DNA from: Candidatus Rokuibacteriota bacterium | GTDB lineage: Bacteria; Methylomirabilota; Methylomirabilia; Rokubacteriales; CSP1-6 | DNA length: 35,092 nucleotides | Direction of reading: 5' to 3' | NCBI GenBank assembly: GCA_016866775.1 | Contig: VGLJ01000052.1 | Span: 1-35,092, forward strand | Part shown: in pieces, positions 16,122 to 24,149 of the stretch | Position numbering within the stretch: position 1 is the first letter of the stretch | How the letters are laid out: the number at the start of each line of letters is the position of its first letter | Notes under the pieces: generated by a model | What the model saw: the letters and a program-made list of their open reading frames with translations, nothing else | What the model was told of the DNA's origin: nothing | Database searches by the model: none | Made by a program: the position numbers and the translations under genes

Positions 16122-18469
16122 TCGAGCACTCCTTCCTTCTCGTGACGGGTGATCTCGGCCTCGTCGAGGCCGAGGAGCTCGCCGAGGATCGCGCGCGTGT
16201 GCTGGCCGAGCGTCGGCGCCGGGTGCCACACGCGGCCGGGCGTCCCGGCGAGTCGCGCGACGACGCCTTCGTGTGGAAACGCGCCGATGACCGGGTGCTC
16301 GACGGTCTCCCAGTAGCCGCGGGCCCGGAGATGCGGATCGCCGTCGACGAGATCGCGCGCGTCCTGCACGGCGCCGGCGGCGACGCCGCGGGCCTGCAGC
16401 GCCTCCATCAGCGCGTGCGCGTCGCGCTCGCGCGTCCACGCTTCCACGGCGTCGTCGATCGCATCCTCGTGCGCCTTGCGTCCGCCCGCCGTGGCGAGCC
16501 GCGGGTCCGCGGCGAGGTCGGCGCGGCCGATCGCGGCGCACAGCGCGCGCCACGCGTCGTCACCCGTCACGGCGATCGCGATCCATCGGTCGTCGCCGCG
16601 GCAGCGGAACACGCCGTGAGGCGCCATCGTCGGATGGCGATTGCCGCGCGGTTCTCGGGCGCCGCCGGCCGCGGCCTCGAGCAGGCTCGTGCCGGTGTGC
16701 GCCGCCACCGCTTCGACCTGGGAGAGGTCGATGTGCTGCCCTTCACCGGTGGCCGCGCGATGCTCGAGCGCGGCGAGCGCCCCGAACGCCGCGTGCAGCC
16801 CGGCGATCATGTCGCCGAGCCCGAACGTGGTGCCCACGGGATCGCGTCCGGGGAAGCCGGCCTGCGCCGAGAGCCCCGAGAGCGCCGCGAGCGCGTCGGC
16901 GTACGTCAGGAAGTCGCGCCACGGGCCCGTGTGGCCGAGGCCCGACATGGAGACCAGGATGATGTCGCGACGGATCGCGCGCAGCCCCGCGTAGTCGAGC
17001 CCCCAGCCGGCCATCACGCGGGGACTGAAGTTCTCGATGACCACGTCCGAGTGCGCGGCGAGCCGCGCGAGAAGGTCGCGCCCCGCCGGCAGGTTGAGAT
17101 TGAGCGCGACGCTGCGCTTGTTGCGGTTGTGATTGTTGAAGTAGCCGTTGCGGTCGTGGTGGAAGTCGCCACGCGAGAGGAACAGCATGCGCGCGAAGCG
17201 CGTCGGGTCCGGGCGGTGACGCGACTCGATCTTGATCACGTCCGCGCCGTGGTCCGCGAGCAGCCGCGCCGCGTACGGTCCGGCGAGCACCCACGTCAGA
17301 TCGAGGACCCGAACTCCGGCGAGCGCGCCGCGCGCGGCCGGCGCGGACCGTGTCACACGCGCCGTCGACTGGGCGTCATGCCCCGCGAGCATCGTCGTGT
17401 TGCCTTCGCCGGCGGCCGGCACGACGAGCCGAGGGGGCCGGTGACCGTTCGGGAATCCGAAGGCGAAGCCGCCGTCGCGAAGCACGCGGCCGTCGAGCAC
17501 GGTCTCGACGAAGAAGCCGCGCGCCGCGAGGTGCGGATTCGCGGCGACGTCGGCCGGCCGCTCGACGGACGCCCACGGCAGACGCCGGCGCTGCGCCTGC
17601 TGGAAGAAGTCGGCCTTCGCGAGCCCGCGCGTGAACGCCTCGATGACCTCGAAGACGTGCGCGCGCTCGGCGAGGCGCACCTTCTCGTCGAGCCAGCGCG
17701 GCTCGACGAGGTCGACGGCCGCGCCGCGCTCGCGCATCCAGTTGACGAGGTCGCCCCACATGCGCGGGTTGCCCCCGAGGCCGCCGGCGACGAGGCCGTC
17801 ACGCGCGCGGAAGAAGCTGTGCGGCACGTAGGGATGCCAGCTGCCGCTCCGTCGCGGAATCACGCCGGCGTGGACGTACGCGATCGCGCCGTACTCGAGC
17901 GTCGCGGCCACGGCGTCCTGGATCGAGACGTCGATGTGCTGTCCGCGGCCGGTGCGCCGGCGCGCGTGCCGCGCGGCGAGTGCCCCGACGGCCGCGTGCG
18001 CGCACGCGACGTGATACGACTGCTCGCACGGCGGCGCCAGCGGCGGCCCGTCGGCATCGCCGCAGAGCCGCATCATCCCGCCCATCGCCGCCGCGGTGAG
18101 ATTCGTCCCCTGCCACTCGGCCCGCGGTCCCGTGCGACCGAACGGCGTGATCGAGACGTGGATGAGCCCCGGCCGGAGCGCCGCCGTCGCGGGGGGATCG
18201 AGGCCGAGCGTCGCGAGCTCGCTCGAAGAGAGCGTCTCGACGAGAACGTCCGCCGTGGCGACGAGAGCGCGGAGACGTTCGCGGTCCCGCGCCACCGTGA
18301 GATCGAGCGTCACCGAGCGTGCGCCTGCGCGGAAGTGCGCGAACGCGAGCCCGGCGCGCGCCGGATCGCCCCCGGGCGGCTCGACGACGATGACCTCCGC
18401 ACCCAGCCCGATCATGAGACGGCCGAAGAACGCGCCGGCATCGCCGGTGAGGTCGACGACGCGGATCAT
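16118..18469 (-). CDS. Two-domain CaiB/BaiF family (class III) CoA transferase
   Basis: A 783-residue protein containing two full class III CoA-transferase halves. The first (about 1-375) starts MIRVVDLTGDAGAFFGRL and has RRTGRGQHIDVSIQDAV, with Asp near residue 184 at the place of the catalytic Asp of formyl-CoA transferase. The second (about 380-783) starts GVRVLDLTWVLAGPYAARLL and has GEGQHIDLSQVEAV, with Glu near residue 585 at that place. Class III enzymes move CoA between carboxylates through an aspartyl-CoA thioester, so the first half is the likelier active one. Most relatives are about 400 residues and dimerise; tandem versions exist, such as DddD. The ATG at 18467-18469 has only a weak AGGA site upstream. 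Confidence 0.9.
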   Translation of the reverse strand: MIRVVDLTGDAGAFFGRLMIGLGAEVIVVEPPGGDPARAGLAFAHFRAGARSVTLDLTVARDRERLRALVATADVLVETLSSSELATLGLDPPATAALRPGLIHVSITPFGRTGPRAEWQGTNLTAAAMGGMMRLCGDADGPPLAPPCEQSYHVACAHAAVGALAARHARRRTGRGQHIDVSIQDAVAATLEYGAIAYVHAGVIPRRSGSWHPYVPHSFFRARDGLVAGGLGGNPRMWGDLVNWMRERGAAVDLVEPRWLDEKVRLAERAHVFEVIEAFTRGLAKADFFQQAQRRRLPWASVERPADVAANPHLAARGFFVETVLDGRVLRDGGFAFGFPNGHRPPRLVVPAAGEGNTTMLAGHDAQSTARVTRSAPAARGALAGVRVLDLTWVLAGPYAARLLADHGADVIKIESRHRPDPTRFARMLFLSRGDFHHDRNGYFNNHNRNKRSVALNLNLPAGRDLLARLAAHSDVVIENFSPRVMAGWGLDYAGLRAIRRDIILVSMSGLGHTGPWRDFLTYADALAALSGLSAQAGFPGRDPVGTTFGLGDMIAGLHAAFGALAALEHRAATGEGQHIDLSQVEAVAAHTGTSLLEAAAGGAREPRGNRHPTMAPHGVFRCRGDDRWIAIAVTGDDAWRALCAAIGRADLAADPRLATAGGRKAHEDAIDDAVEAWTRERDAHALMEALQARGVAAGAVQDARDLVDGDPHLRARGYWETVEHPVIGAFPHEGVVARLAGTPGRVWHPAPTLGQHTRAILGELLGLDEAEITRHEKEGVLE

Positions 18470-18483
18470 ACGCGGCCGCGATC

Positions 18484-20805
18484 CTACCGCAGCAGCGCGA
18501 ACACGCGTGACGGCGTCAGCGGCACGCGGGTGACCACGACGCTGCGGTCCGCGAGCGCGTCCTCCACCGCGTTGCCGATCGCCGCGGCGCCCGCGATGAT
18601 GCCGCTCTCGCCCACCCCCTTGATCCCGAGCGGGTTGACCGTCGACGGAAAGTCGAGCGACGTCACGTCGAGCGGAGGGATCTGGTCCGCGCGCGGCGGA
18701 CAGTAGTCCATGAACGTCGCGGTGAGGAGCTGGCCCGCGTCGTCGTAGACGAGCTCCTCGTAGAGCGCGCTGCCGATGCCCTGCGCGATGCCGCCGTGGA
18801 GCTGGCCCTCGACGATCATCGGGTTGATCGGCCGGCCGCAATCGTGGACGGCCACGCAGCGCAGCAGCGTCACGACGCCGGTCTCGACGTCCACCTCGAC
18901 GACCACGCCCTGGCCGCCGAACGCCCACGTCACCGAGCCCGGATAGAAGAACGCACACGCGCTGAGACCGGGCGTGCCACCCGCCACGGCCGACGCGCGG
19001 CTTCGCAGCGCGGCACGCGCGACGCGCGCGAGCGGCAGACGGCGATCGGGCGCGCCGCGGACCTCCGCGTGCCCGGCGCGCAAGACGACGTCGTCGGCGG
19101 CGCACTCGAAGAGCTCCGCCGCCACGCGGCGCGCCTTGTCCGCGACCTCGTTCGTGGCCTGCGCCACCGCCGGTCCCGCCACGGCGGCGACACGGCTCGC
19201 GATCGTGCCCATGCCGTAGCCGACGAGCTGCGTGTCGCCGCCGGCGACCACCACGTCGTCGACCGTGACGCCGAGACGATCGGCGCAGATCTGCGCGAAG
19301 ACCGTCTCGTGACCCTGGCCCTGCTGCGAGACACCGAGGTACACGAACACCGTGCCGTTGGGATCGACGCGCACGTCGGCGCCCTCGAACGGTCCGAGGC
19401 CCGTGCCCTCGACGTACGCGGAGACGCCGATGCCGATGGGCCGGCTGGTGCCGCGCCGCGCGTGCTGCTCCTTGCGCCAGGCCGAATAGTCGAGCCGCTC
19501 GATCATCCGGTCGAACGCCGCGACGTAATCCGCCGGGTCGTAGCTGATCGGCACGCCGTCGCGATAGCTCAAGCCCGATGCGTACGGCATCTCCGCGGCC
19601 GTGACGAGATTCCGCCGGCGCAGCTCCACGGGATCGACGCCGCTCGCGCGCGCGGCGCGGTCGAGCAGGCGATCGAGGACGAACGCCGCCTCGGGACGGC
19701 CGGCGCCGCGATACGCGGCGAGGAACGTCTTGTGCGTGACCACGTTGTCCGCCGTCGCCTTGTAGGCGGGCACGCGGTACGGCCCGGGCAGGTGGTTGAT
19801 CGTGTTGAGCGTGATCGCCTCGCCGAGCGTCGGGAACGCGCCGTGATCGCGCGTGAACCGGGTCTCGATCGCGGTGATCGTCCCGTCGCGGGCGACGCCG
19901 ATGCGCGCATCGTGCTCCTGATCGCGATCCGCCGCGGCGGTGAGGAGGTGCTCGGTGCGCGTCTCCACCCACTTCACCGCGCGGCGGAGATGTCGCGCGA
20001 CCGCCGGGATCAGCACGTCCTCCGGATAGACGTGGCCCTTCACCCCGAATCCGCCGCCGACGTCGGGCACGATCACCCGCACGCGCTCTTCCGGCACGCC
20101 CAGAATCCCCGCGACGGCCGCGCGCACGCCGAACGGCACCTGCGTCGAGGTCCACACGGTGAGCCCGTCGCCCGTCTCGGGCCGCGCCACGACGCCGCGC
20201 GGCTCGATCGGCGTGCCGGACACGCGCGGATACGCGACGCGCACGCGCTCGACGATGTCCGCGCTCGCGAAGCCTCGACCGACGTCGCCGACGGCACTGG
20301 TCGTCGTCGCGAAGAGGTTGTCGGGCCAGTCCGGCTGCACGATCGGGCCGCCGACCGCGGTGGCGACGCGCGTGGCCGCGGGCCGTGGCGAGTAGTCCAC
20401 CGTGACCGCGGCGGCGCCGTCGGCCGCGCGGTACGGATCGGTCGCGACCACCACCGCGACCGCCTCGCCGACGTGCCGCACACGGTCGGCGGCGAGGACC
20501 GGATGCGCGTACGGACGCCGCTTCGGCTCGGGGACGAGCGCCGGAATCGATCCGCCCAGCGCGGGCAGCTCACGGCGCGTGAGCGCGGCGACGACGCCCT
20601 CGAGCGCGAGCGCCGCGCGCGCATCGATCCGCGTGACGTCGGCGTGGGCGTGTGGGCTGCGGACGATCACGACGTGCAGCAGATCGGGCAGCCGCAGGTC
20701 GTCGAGATAGCGGCCGCGGCCCGCGACGAGGCGCGCGTCCTCCTTGCGCTTGACGGATGTGCCGGCGAACGGGCCAGTCGGCACTCGCGGAGGGCCGGGA
20801 TTCAC
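18484..20805 (-). CDS. Molybdenum hydroxylase large subunit (xanthine dehydrogenase/aldehyde oxidase family)
   Basis: A 773-residue Mo-binding subunit. The N-terminal GTSVKRKEDARLVAGRGRYLDD begins the family homology; PDVGGGFGVKGHVYPED, AAYRGAGRPEAAFVLDR, GVSQQGQGHETVFAQI and the catalytic glutamate in IKGVGESGI (about residue 730) follow. The active-site loop is AYRGAGR rather than the AYRCSFR of true CO dehydrogenase, so this is a hydroxylase of a heterocycle, aldehyde or acid. The start is uncertain: GTG at 20803-20805 overlaps the cupin stop as GTGA, and GTG at 20782-20784 is the alternative. Partner FAD and 2Fe-2S subunits are not in the window. Confidence 0.9.
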   Translation of the reverse strand: MNPGPPRVPTGPFAGTSVKRKEDARLVAGRGRYLDDLRLPDLLHVVIVRSPHAHADVTRIDARAALALEGVVAALTRRELPALGGSIPALVPEPKRRPYAHPVLAADRVRHVGEAVAVVVATDPYRAADGAAAVTVDYSPRPAATRVATAVGGPIVQPDWPDNLFATTTSAVGDVGRGFASADIVERVRVAYPRVSGTPIEPRGVVARPETGDGLTVWTSTQVPFGVRAAVAGILGVPEERVRVIVPDVGGGFGVKGHVYPEDVLIPAVARHLRRAVKWVETRTEHLLTAAADRDQEHDARIGVARDGTITAIETRFTRDHGAFPTLGEAITLNTINHLPGPYRVPAYKATADNVVTHKTFLAAYRGAGRPEAAFVLDRLLDRAARASGVDPVELRRRNLVTAAEMPYASGLSYRDGVPISYDPADYVAAFDRMIERLDYSAWRKEQHARRGTSRPIGIGVSAYVEGTGLGPFEGADVRVDPNGTVFVYLGVSQQGQGHETVFAQICADRLGVTVDDVVVAGGDTQLVGYGMGTIASRVAAVAGPAVAQATNEVADKARRVAAELFECAADDVVLRAGHAEVRGAPDRRLPLARVARAALRSRASAVAGGTPGLSACAFFYPGSVTWAFGGQGVVVEVDVETGVVTLLRCVAVHDCGRPINPMIVEGQLHGGIAQGIGSALYEELVYDDAGQLLTATFMDYCPPRADQIPPLDVTSLDFPSTVNPLGIKGVGESGIIAGAAAIGNAVEDALADRSVVVTRVPLTPSRVFALLR

Positions 20806-20814
20806 TCCCGGCCC
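20792..20814 (-). promoter_or_regulatory. Perfect 9-bp hairpin with the stop/start overlap in its loop
   Basis: The minus strand reads GGGCCGGGA-GTGAA-TCCCGGCCC. The five-base loop contains GTGA, which is both the cupin stop (TGA, 20802-20804) and the best candidate start of the Mo hydroxylase (GTG, 20803-20805). The stem could limit re-initiation, or act as a processing or attenuation site. It may alternatively belong to a set of GC-rich intergenic hairpins also seen near 15.0 and 23.4 kb. Confidence 0.5.
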
Positions 20815-21377
20815 GGAGCGCGGGGGGCGAGGGGTTTGGGGTCCTCCAGTGGCGAGGCCCCATGTTCGGAGGCGGTGCGCCTCGCGCCCCCCATGTCCTT
20901 CAGGTGCTCGTCGCGGCGGCGGGCGAGGTCCTCGTCGACGTAGCCCATGAGCTGGGGCTTCGAGGCGCCGAGCATCACTTGCAGGTACGCCGGCTCGAGG
21001 CCGACGTTCTCGTAGCCGTGGATGACGTTCGCGGGGCACGAGACGCAGTCCCACGGCCCGAGCACGGCCTCGACACGCGTGCCCGCCTCATCCTGGAAGA
21101 AGACCTTCACCTTGCCCTGGAGGATGAAGAAGACTTCCTCGACCTCGTGCGTGTGCGCGGCGTTCCCCTGGCCGGGCGGCACGAACATGATGCTGAGCGT
21201 GAAGTGCTCGGCGGGGATGAAGTCGGTGCGGTCGTGCTTGCCCGACCCGCCCGCGCCGATGAAGCGGTGCTGCGCGCGGCGATAGCCGTCGACGCGCGCG
21301 TCGGCGAACGCATCCCAGTCGGCCTTCCGGTCGATGAAGCGCGCGACCTGCCGCGTGAGGAGCTCGTCGATGTTCAT
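20802..21377 (-). CDS. Cupin-domain protein
   Basis: A 191-residue single-cupin protein. The metal-binding motif is PPGQGNAAHTHEVEEVFFIL, with two His and a Glu, and the second motif DCVSCPANVIHGYENVG supplies the last His, so a divalent metal site is complete. The last 30 or so residues, after HLKDMGGA, are Pro-rich and look like read-through into GC-rich repeat sequence rather than fold. The ATG at 21375-21377 overlaps the upstream stop as ATGA. The function (dioxygenase, isomerase or sensor) cannot be assigned; its place in the operon suggests a role in the same catabolic route. Confidence 0.85.
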   Translation of the reverse strand: MNIDELLTRQVARFIDRKADWDAFADARVDGYRRAQHRFIGAGGSGKHDRTDFIPAEHFTLSIMFVPPGQGNAAHTHEVEEVFFILQGKVKVFFQDEAGTRVEAVLGPWDCVSCPANVIHGYENVGLEPAYLQVMLGASKPQLMGYVDEDLARRRDEHLKDMGGARRTASEHGASPLEDPKPLAPRAPGRE

Positions 21378-22936
21378 GGCGTTGCGGGAGGCGGCAGCAC
21401 GCGCACCGCGTCGCCCGTCTTCACCACGCCCGGCGCGAGCACGCGCGCGTAGACGCGGCTCCATCCCGCGTGACGCTTCTGCGAGATCCGCGCGTAGTTG
21501 CCCCCGGCGAACGCGCTCCTGATGTTCACGCACGGCGAGGTGTACCGGGTGACCTCGAGCGCGACGTCGTCGCCGAGCAGGATGCGGGCGTTCGGTTGCA
21601 CGGCGTCCCAGTCGATGCCTTCGACCGTGAGGTTCTCGCCGGCCGAGCCGGGAACGATCGCGTGGCCTTCGCCCTGCAGATCGCGGATCCGCTCCATCGA
21701 GAAGAGGCACACCGCGCGCTCGGGACCGCCGTGGTGCTCGAGATCCCGCTGGCGATCGCCGTCCACGCCGTGTTCGGTGATGCGGGCGCTCGGGACGGCC
21801 GTCTTCGGCACGCCGCCGTTCGATACGCTGATCTGGACGATCCGACCCTTGTCCACAGGCTGACCTCCGGCTGGTTCGACGGGTCGAGTGTACGCCACGC
21901 CGGACCTCGTGCGGGTCGTCGCGCGGCTCGCCGGCCGGGAAGCGGCCTCGACGCGGAGCTCGCGCCCGACGCCGCGCGCCTTCGCCGTCGTGTACGCCAG
22001 GCGCGCGGCGACGAGGTCCTCGAGCGCGTAGCCCTCGGACTTGAAGACCGTGATCTCGTCGGCGCGCGTGCGGCCTGCGACCCTGCCGCTCGCCACGTCG
22101 GCGAGCGTTCCCACCACGTGGCTCCGCTGAATCACGCCCTCGATGATCGGGATCGCGATGTCGCCGGCGTTGTCGACGGTCGCCGGCTGATCGATCACGA
22201 CGCGGGCGCGGCGGATCGTCTCGCTGTCGAGCTCGCGCGCCGTCGGCTGAAAGGTTCCGACGCCGTCGACGTGCACGCCGGGCCTGAGCCGGCCGCCGTC
22301 GAACAGCGGCGTCGTCGCGGTCGTCGCGCAGGTGATGACGTCGGCCCGCGCCACCGCGTCGTCCCGGTCGTTCGTCACCGTGACGGGCAGGCCGAGTCGT
22401 TCGCTCCACGTCGCGGCGAAGCGGCGCGCGCGCTCGGGGTCGCGGCCGACGACCTCGACGCGCACGATCGGCGGCTCGGCGGCGAGGCACACGAGCTGGA
22501 AGCTCGCCTGCACGCCGGCGCCGAAGCACAGCAGCGTCTTCGCGTCGCGACGCGCGAGAGCGCGCGCCGCCACCGCGGACGTCGCACCGGTGCGAAGGCC
22601 GGTGAGATACCCGGCGTCCATGACCGCGAGCGGCGCGCCCGTGCGCCCATCCATGAGGACGTAGGTCCCGTGGACCGTCGGCACGCCGCGTGCCCGGTTG
22701 CCCGCGTAGAACGAGACGAGCTTGACGCCGAGCGCGACGCCGTCGCTCGGCGTCGCACCGGCGGGGGCGACCGCCGGCATGAGGAGGAGCACGCCGTCGT
22801 CGGTGACGGGCACGGTCGCGCGCGGCGGCACCCGCGAGGCGCCGGTCGCGTGCTCGGCGAACGCGCGCGCGAGCGCGTCGATCAGCGCGCGCGGCTCGAG
22901 GACCGCCTCGACGTCGGCGCGACCGAGAACCAGCAC
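21374..22936 (-). CDS. Ornithine cyclodeaminase/mu-crystallin family protein fused to a MOSC domain
   Basis: One open frame of 520 codons. Residues 1 to about 325 match the ornithine cyclodeaminase/mu-crystallin family: GVKLVSFYAGN near residue 70, TGLRTGATSAVAARALAR, the NAD(P)-binding GAGVQASFQL, and FKSEGYALEDLVAARLAY near the end. Relatives normally stop at about this point. After a 35-residue Pro/Arg/Thr linker, residues 361-520 form a MOSC domain (IVQISVSNGGVPKTAV, GPERAVCLFS, GSAGENLTVEGIDW, RYTSPCVNI with the conserved Cys). The start is GTG at 22934-22936, right after the upstream TAG; the end is an ATGA overlap with the cupin. It may make one fused protein, two proteins, or both, because the MOSC part has its own ribosome site. 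Confidence 0.85.
   Translation of the reverse strand: MLVLGRADVEAVLEPRALIDALARAFAEHATGASRVPPRATVPVTDDGVLLLMPAVAPAGATPSDGVALGVKLVSFYAGNRARGVPTVHGTYVLMDGRTGAPLAVMDAGYLTGLRTGATSAVAARALARRDAKTLLCFGAGVQASFQLVCLAAEPPIVRVEVVGRDPERARRFAATWSERLGLPVTVTNDRDDAVARADVITCATTATTPLFDGGRLRPGVHVDGVGTFQPTARELDSETIRRARVVIDQPATVDNAGDIAIPIIEGVIQRSHVVGTLADVASGRVAGRTRADEITVFKSEGYALEDLVAARLAYTTAKARGVGRELRVEAASRPASRATTRTRSGVAYTRPVEPAGGQPVDKGRIVQISVSNGGVPKTAVPSARITEHGVDGDRQRDLEHHGGPERAVCLFSMERIRDLQGEGHAIVPGSAGENLTVEGIDWDAVQPNARILLGDDVALEVTRYTSPCVNIRSAFAGGNYARISQKRHAGWSRVYARVLAPGVVKTGDAVRVLPPPATP
21854..21868 (-). promoter_or_regulatory. Internal ribosome site and GTG start for a separate MOSC protein
   Basis: On the minus strand GGAGGT (21863-21868) is followed after six bases by GTG (21854-21856), in frame with the MOSC domain and placed exactly where a stand-alone MOSC protein would begin (160 residues, VDKGRIVQISV). 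This suggests the two domains were separate genes and that the cyclodeaminase has lost its stop codon. Confidence 0.6.
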
Positions 22937-22937
22937 C

Positions 22938-23387
22938 CTAGGACGGCTTGCGCCGGATCATCCGCTGGAGCTTCAGCTCCATCACGGTCTCGCCGCGCTG
23001 GTTGAAGACGCGGTGCTTGTACGTGACGATGCCGCGGTCCGGCTTCTTCGTCTCCCGCTTGTCGACGATCTCGACCTCCACGCGGATCGTGTCGCCGGCG
23101 AGCACGGGCGCCACCACCTTCACCTCGCCGCCGAGCCACGCCATCGCCACACCGTGGATGAGCCCGGTCTGGATGACGAGGCCCTCGGAAAGCGCGAACG
23201 TCAGCGTGCCCGGCGCCGCGCGGCCGCCGAAGACCGATTCCTTCTTCACGTACTCCATGTCCATGAAGAGCGGCTCGATCAGCCCCGCCGTGTTCACGAA
23301 GTTCACGATGTCGGTCTCGGAGACCGTGCGTCCGAGCGTCTGGTACGTGGCGCCGATCTTGTGGTCGTCCCAGGTCAGCCCCTGCAT
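22938..23387 (-). CDS. MaoC-like dehydratase (hot-dog fold)
   Basis: A 149-residue protein with the MaoC/(R)-hydratase layout: VSETDIVNFVNTAG near residue 22, then the long hot-dog helix GTLTFALSEGLVIQTGLIHG, and GGEVKVVAPVLAGDTIRVEVEI. These proteins act on acyl-CoA or acyl carrier substrates, often hydrating enoyl-CoA. The typical catalytic D-x(4)-H is not clear here, so the exact activity is open. AAAGGAG lies six bases before the ATG at 23385-23387. It follows livF after a hairpin and precedes the cyclodeaminase by one base, so it starts the enzyme part of the operon. Confidence 0.85.
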   Translation of the reverse strand: MQGLTWDDHKIGATYQTLGRTVSETDIVNFVNTAGLIEPLFMDMEYVKKESVFGGRAAPGTLTFALSEGLVIQTGLIHGVAMAWLGGEVKVVAPVLAGDTIRVEVEIVDKRETKKPDRGIVTYKHRVFNQRGETVMELKLQRMIRRKPS

Positions 23388-23403
23388 GACGTCTCCTTTG
23401 GAG

Positions 23404-23432
23404 GTCGGGGCCCCACAGCAAAGGACCCCGAC
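23404..23432 (-). repeat. Hairpin between livF and the MaoC-like gene
   Basis: The minus strand has GTCGGGGTCC and GGGCCCCGAC separated by nine bases, a 10-bp stem with one G-U pair. It lies in the 57-base gap between the livF stop (23445) and the MaoC ATG. No U-run follows, so it may be an attenuating or RNA-stabilising element separating the transport and enzyme sections rather than a full terminator. Confidence 0.5.
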
Positions 23433-23444
23433 ACCCCTCCCGCC

Positions 23445-24149
23445 TCACTCGCCGAGATACGCGCGGCGGACCTCGGGATTGTCCGCGAGCTCGGCCGCGG
23501 TGCCGCTCAGCACGATCGCGCCGGTCTCGATGACGTAGCCCCGCTGCGCCACCGCGAGCGCCATGGCCGCGTTCTGCTCCACGAGCAGGATCGTCGTGCC
23601 CTGGCGGTTGATGTCGCGCACCGTCTCGAAGATCTGCTCCACGAGCACGGGCGCCAGGCCCATGCTCGGCTCGTCGAGGAGCAGCAAGCGCGGGCGCGCC
23701 ATCAGCGCGCGTCCGATCGCGAGCATCTGCTGCTCGCCGCCCGACAGCGTGCCCGCGACCTGCGTGATGCGCTCCTGCAGGCGCGGGAAGAGCGTCAGCA
23801 CGCGCTCGAGGTCGCCCGCGATCACCACGGTGTCACTGCGCGTGTACGCGCCCATCGTCAGGTTCTCGCGGACGGTGAGCCGGTTGAAGATCCGGCGGCC
23901 CTCGGGGACGTGCGCGATGCCGCGGCGCACGATCTCGTGCGGCGGCACGCCGGCGAGCGGCTGGTTGTCCAGCGTGAGCGCGCCGCGCATCGGCACGAGC
24001 AGGCCGGAGATCGTGCGCAGCGTGGTGGTCTTGCCGGCGCCGTTGTTGCCGAGGAGCGCCACGATCTCGCCCTCGCGCACCTCGAGGGCGACGCCCTTCA
24101 GCGCGGGGATCTCGCCGTACGCGACGTGGACGTCGTCAAGGCGCAGCAC
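23445..24149 (-). CDS. livF: ABC transporter ATPase, LivF family
   Basis: A 234-residue ATPase. Motifs are Walker A GNNGAGKTT, signature LSGGEQQMLAIGRAL, Walker B LLLLDEPSMGLAPVLVEQIF (the hallmark LivF continuation) and the switch region LLVEQNA. It begins with GTG at 24147-24149 and overlaps livG by 14 bases, the same overlap length as in the first transporter of this window. It forms the ATPase pair with LivG for the second importer. Confidence 0.93.
   Translation of the reverse strand: MLRLDDVHVAYGEIPALKGVALEVREGEIVALLGNNGAGKTTTLRTISGLLVPMRGALTLDNQPLAGVPPHEIVRRGIAHVPEGRRIFNRLTVRENLTMGAYTRSDTVVIAGDLERVLTLFPRLQERITQVAGTLSGGEQQMLAIGRALMARPRLLLLDEPSMGLAPVLVEQIFETVRDINRQGTTILLVEQNAAMALAVAQRGYVIETGAIVLSGTAAELADNPEVRRAYLGE

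Noticed and set aside
16142-18706. An 854-codon plus-strand frame opposite the CoA transferase
   Set aside because: Antisense artefact of high-GC codon use; no motif and no ribosome site.
18484-20805. Carbon monoxide dehydrogenase large subunit (CoxL)
   Set aside because: The active-site loop reads AYRGAGR, not the Cys-containing AYRCSFR of form I CO dehydrogenase, and CoxM/CoxS are absent.
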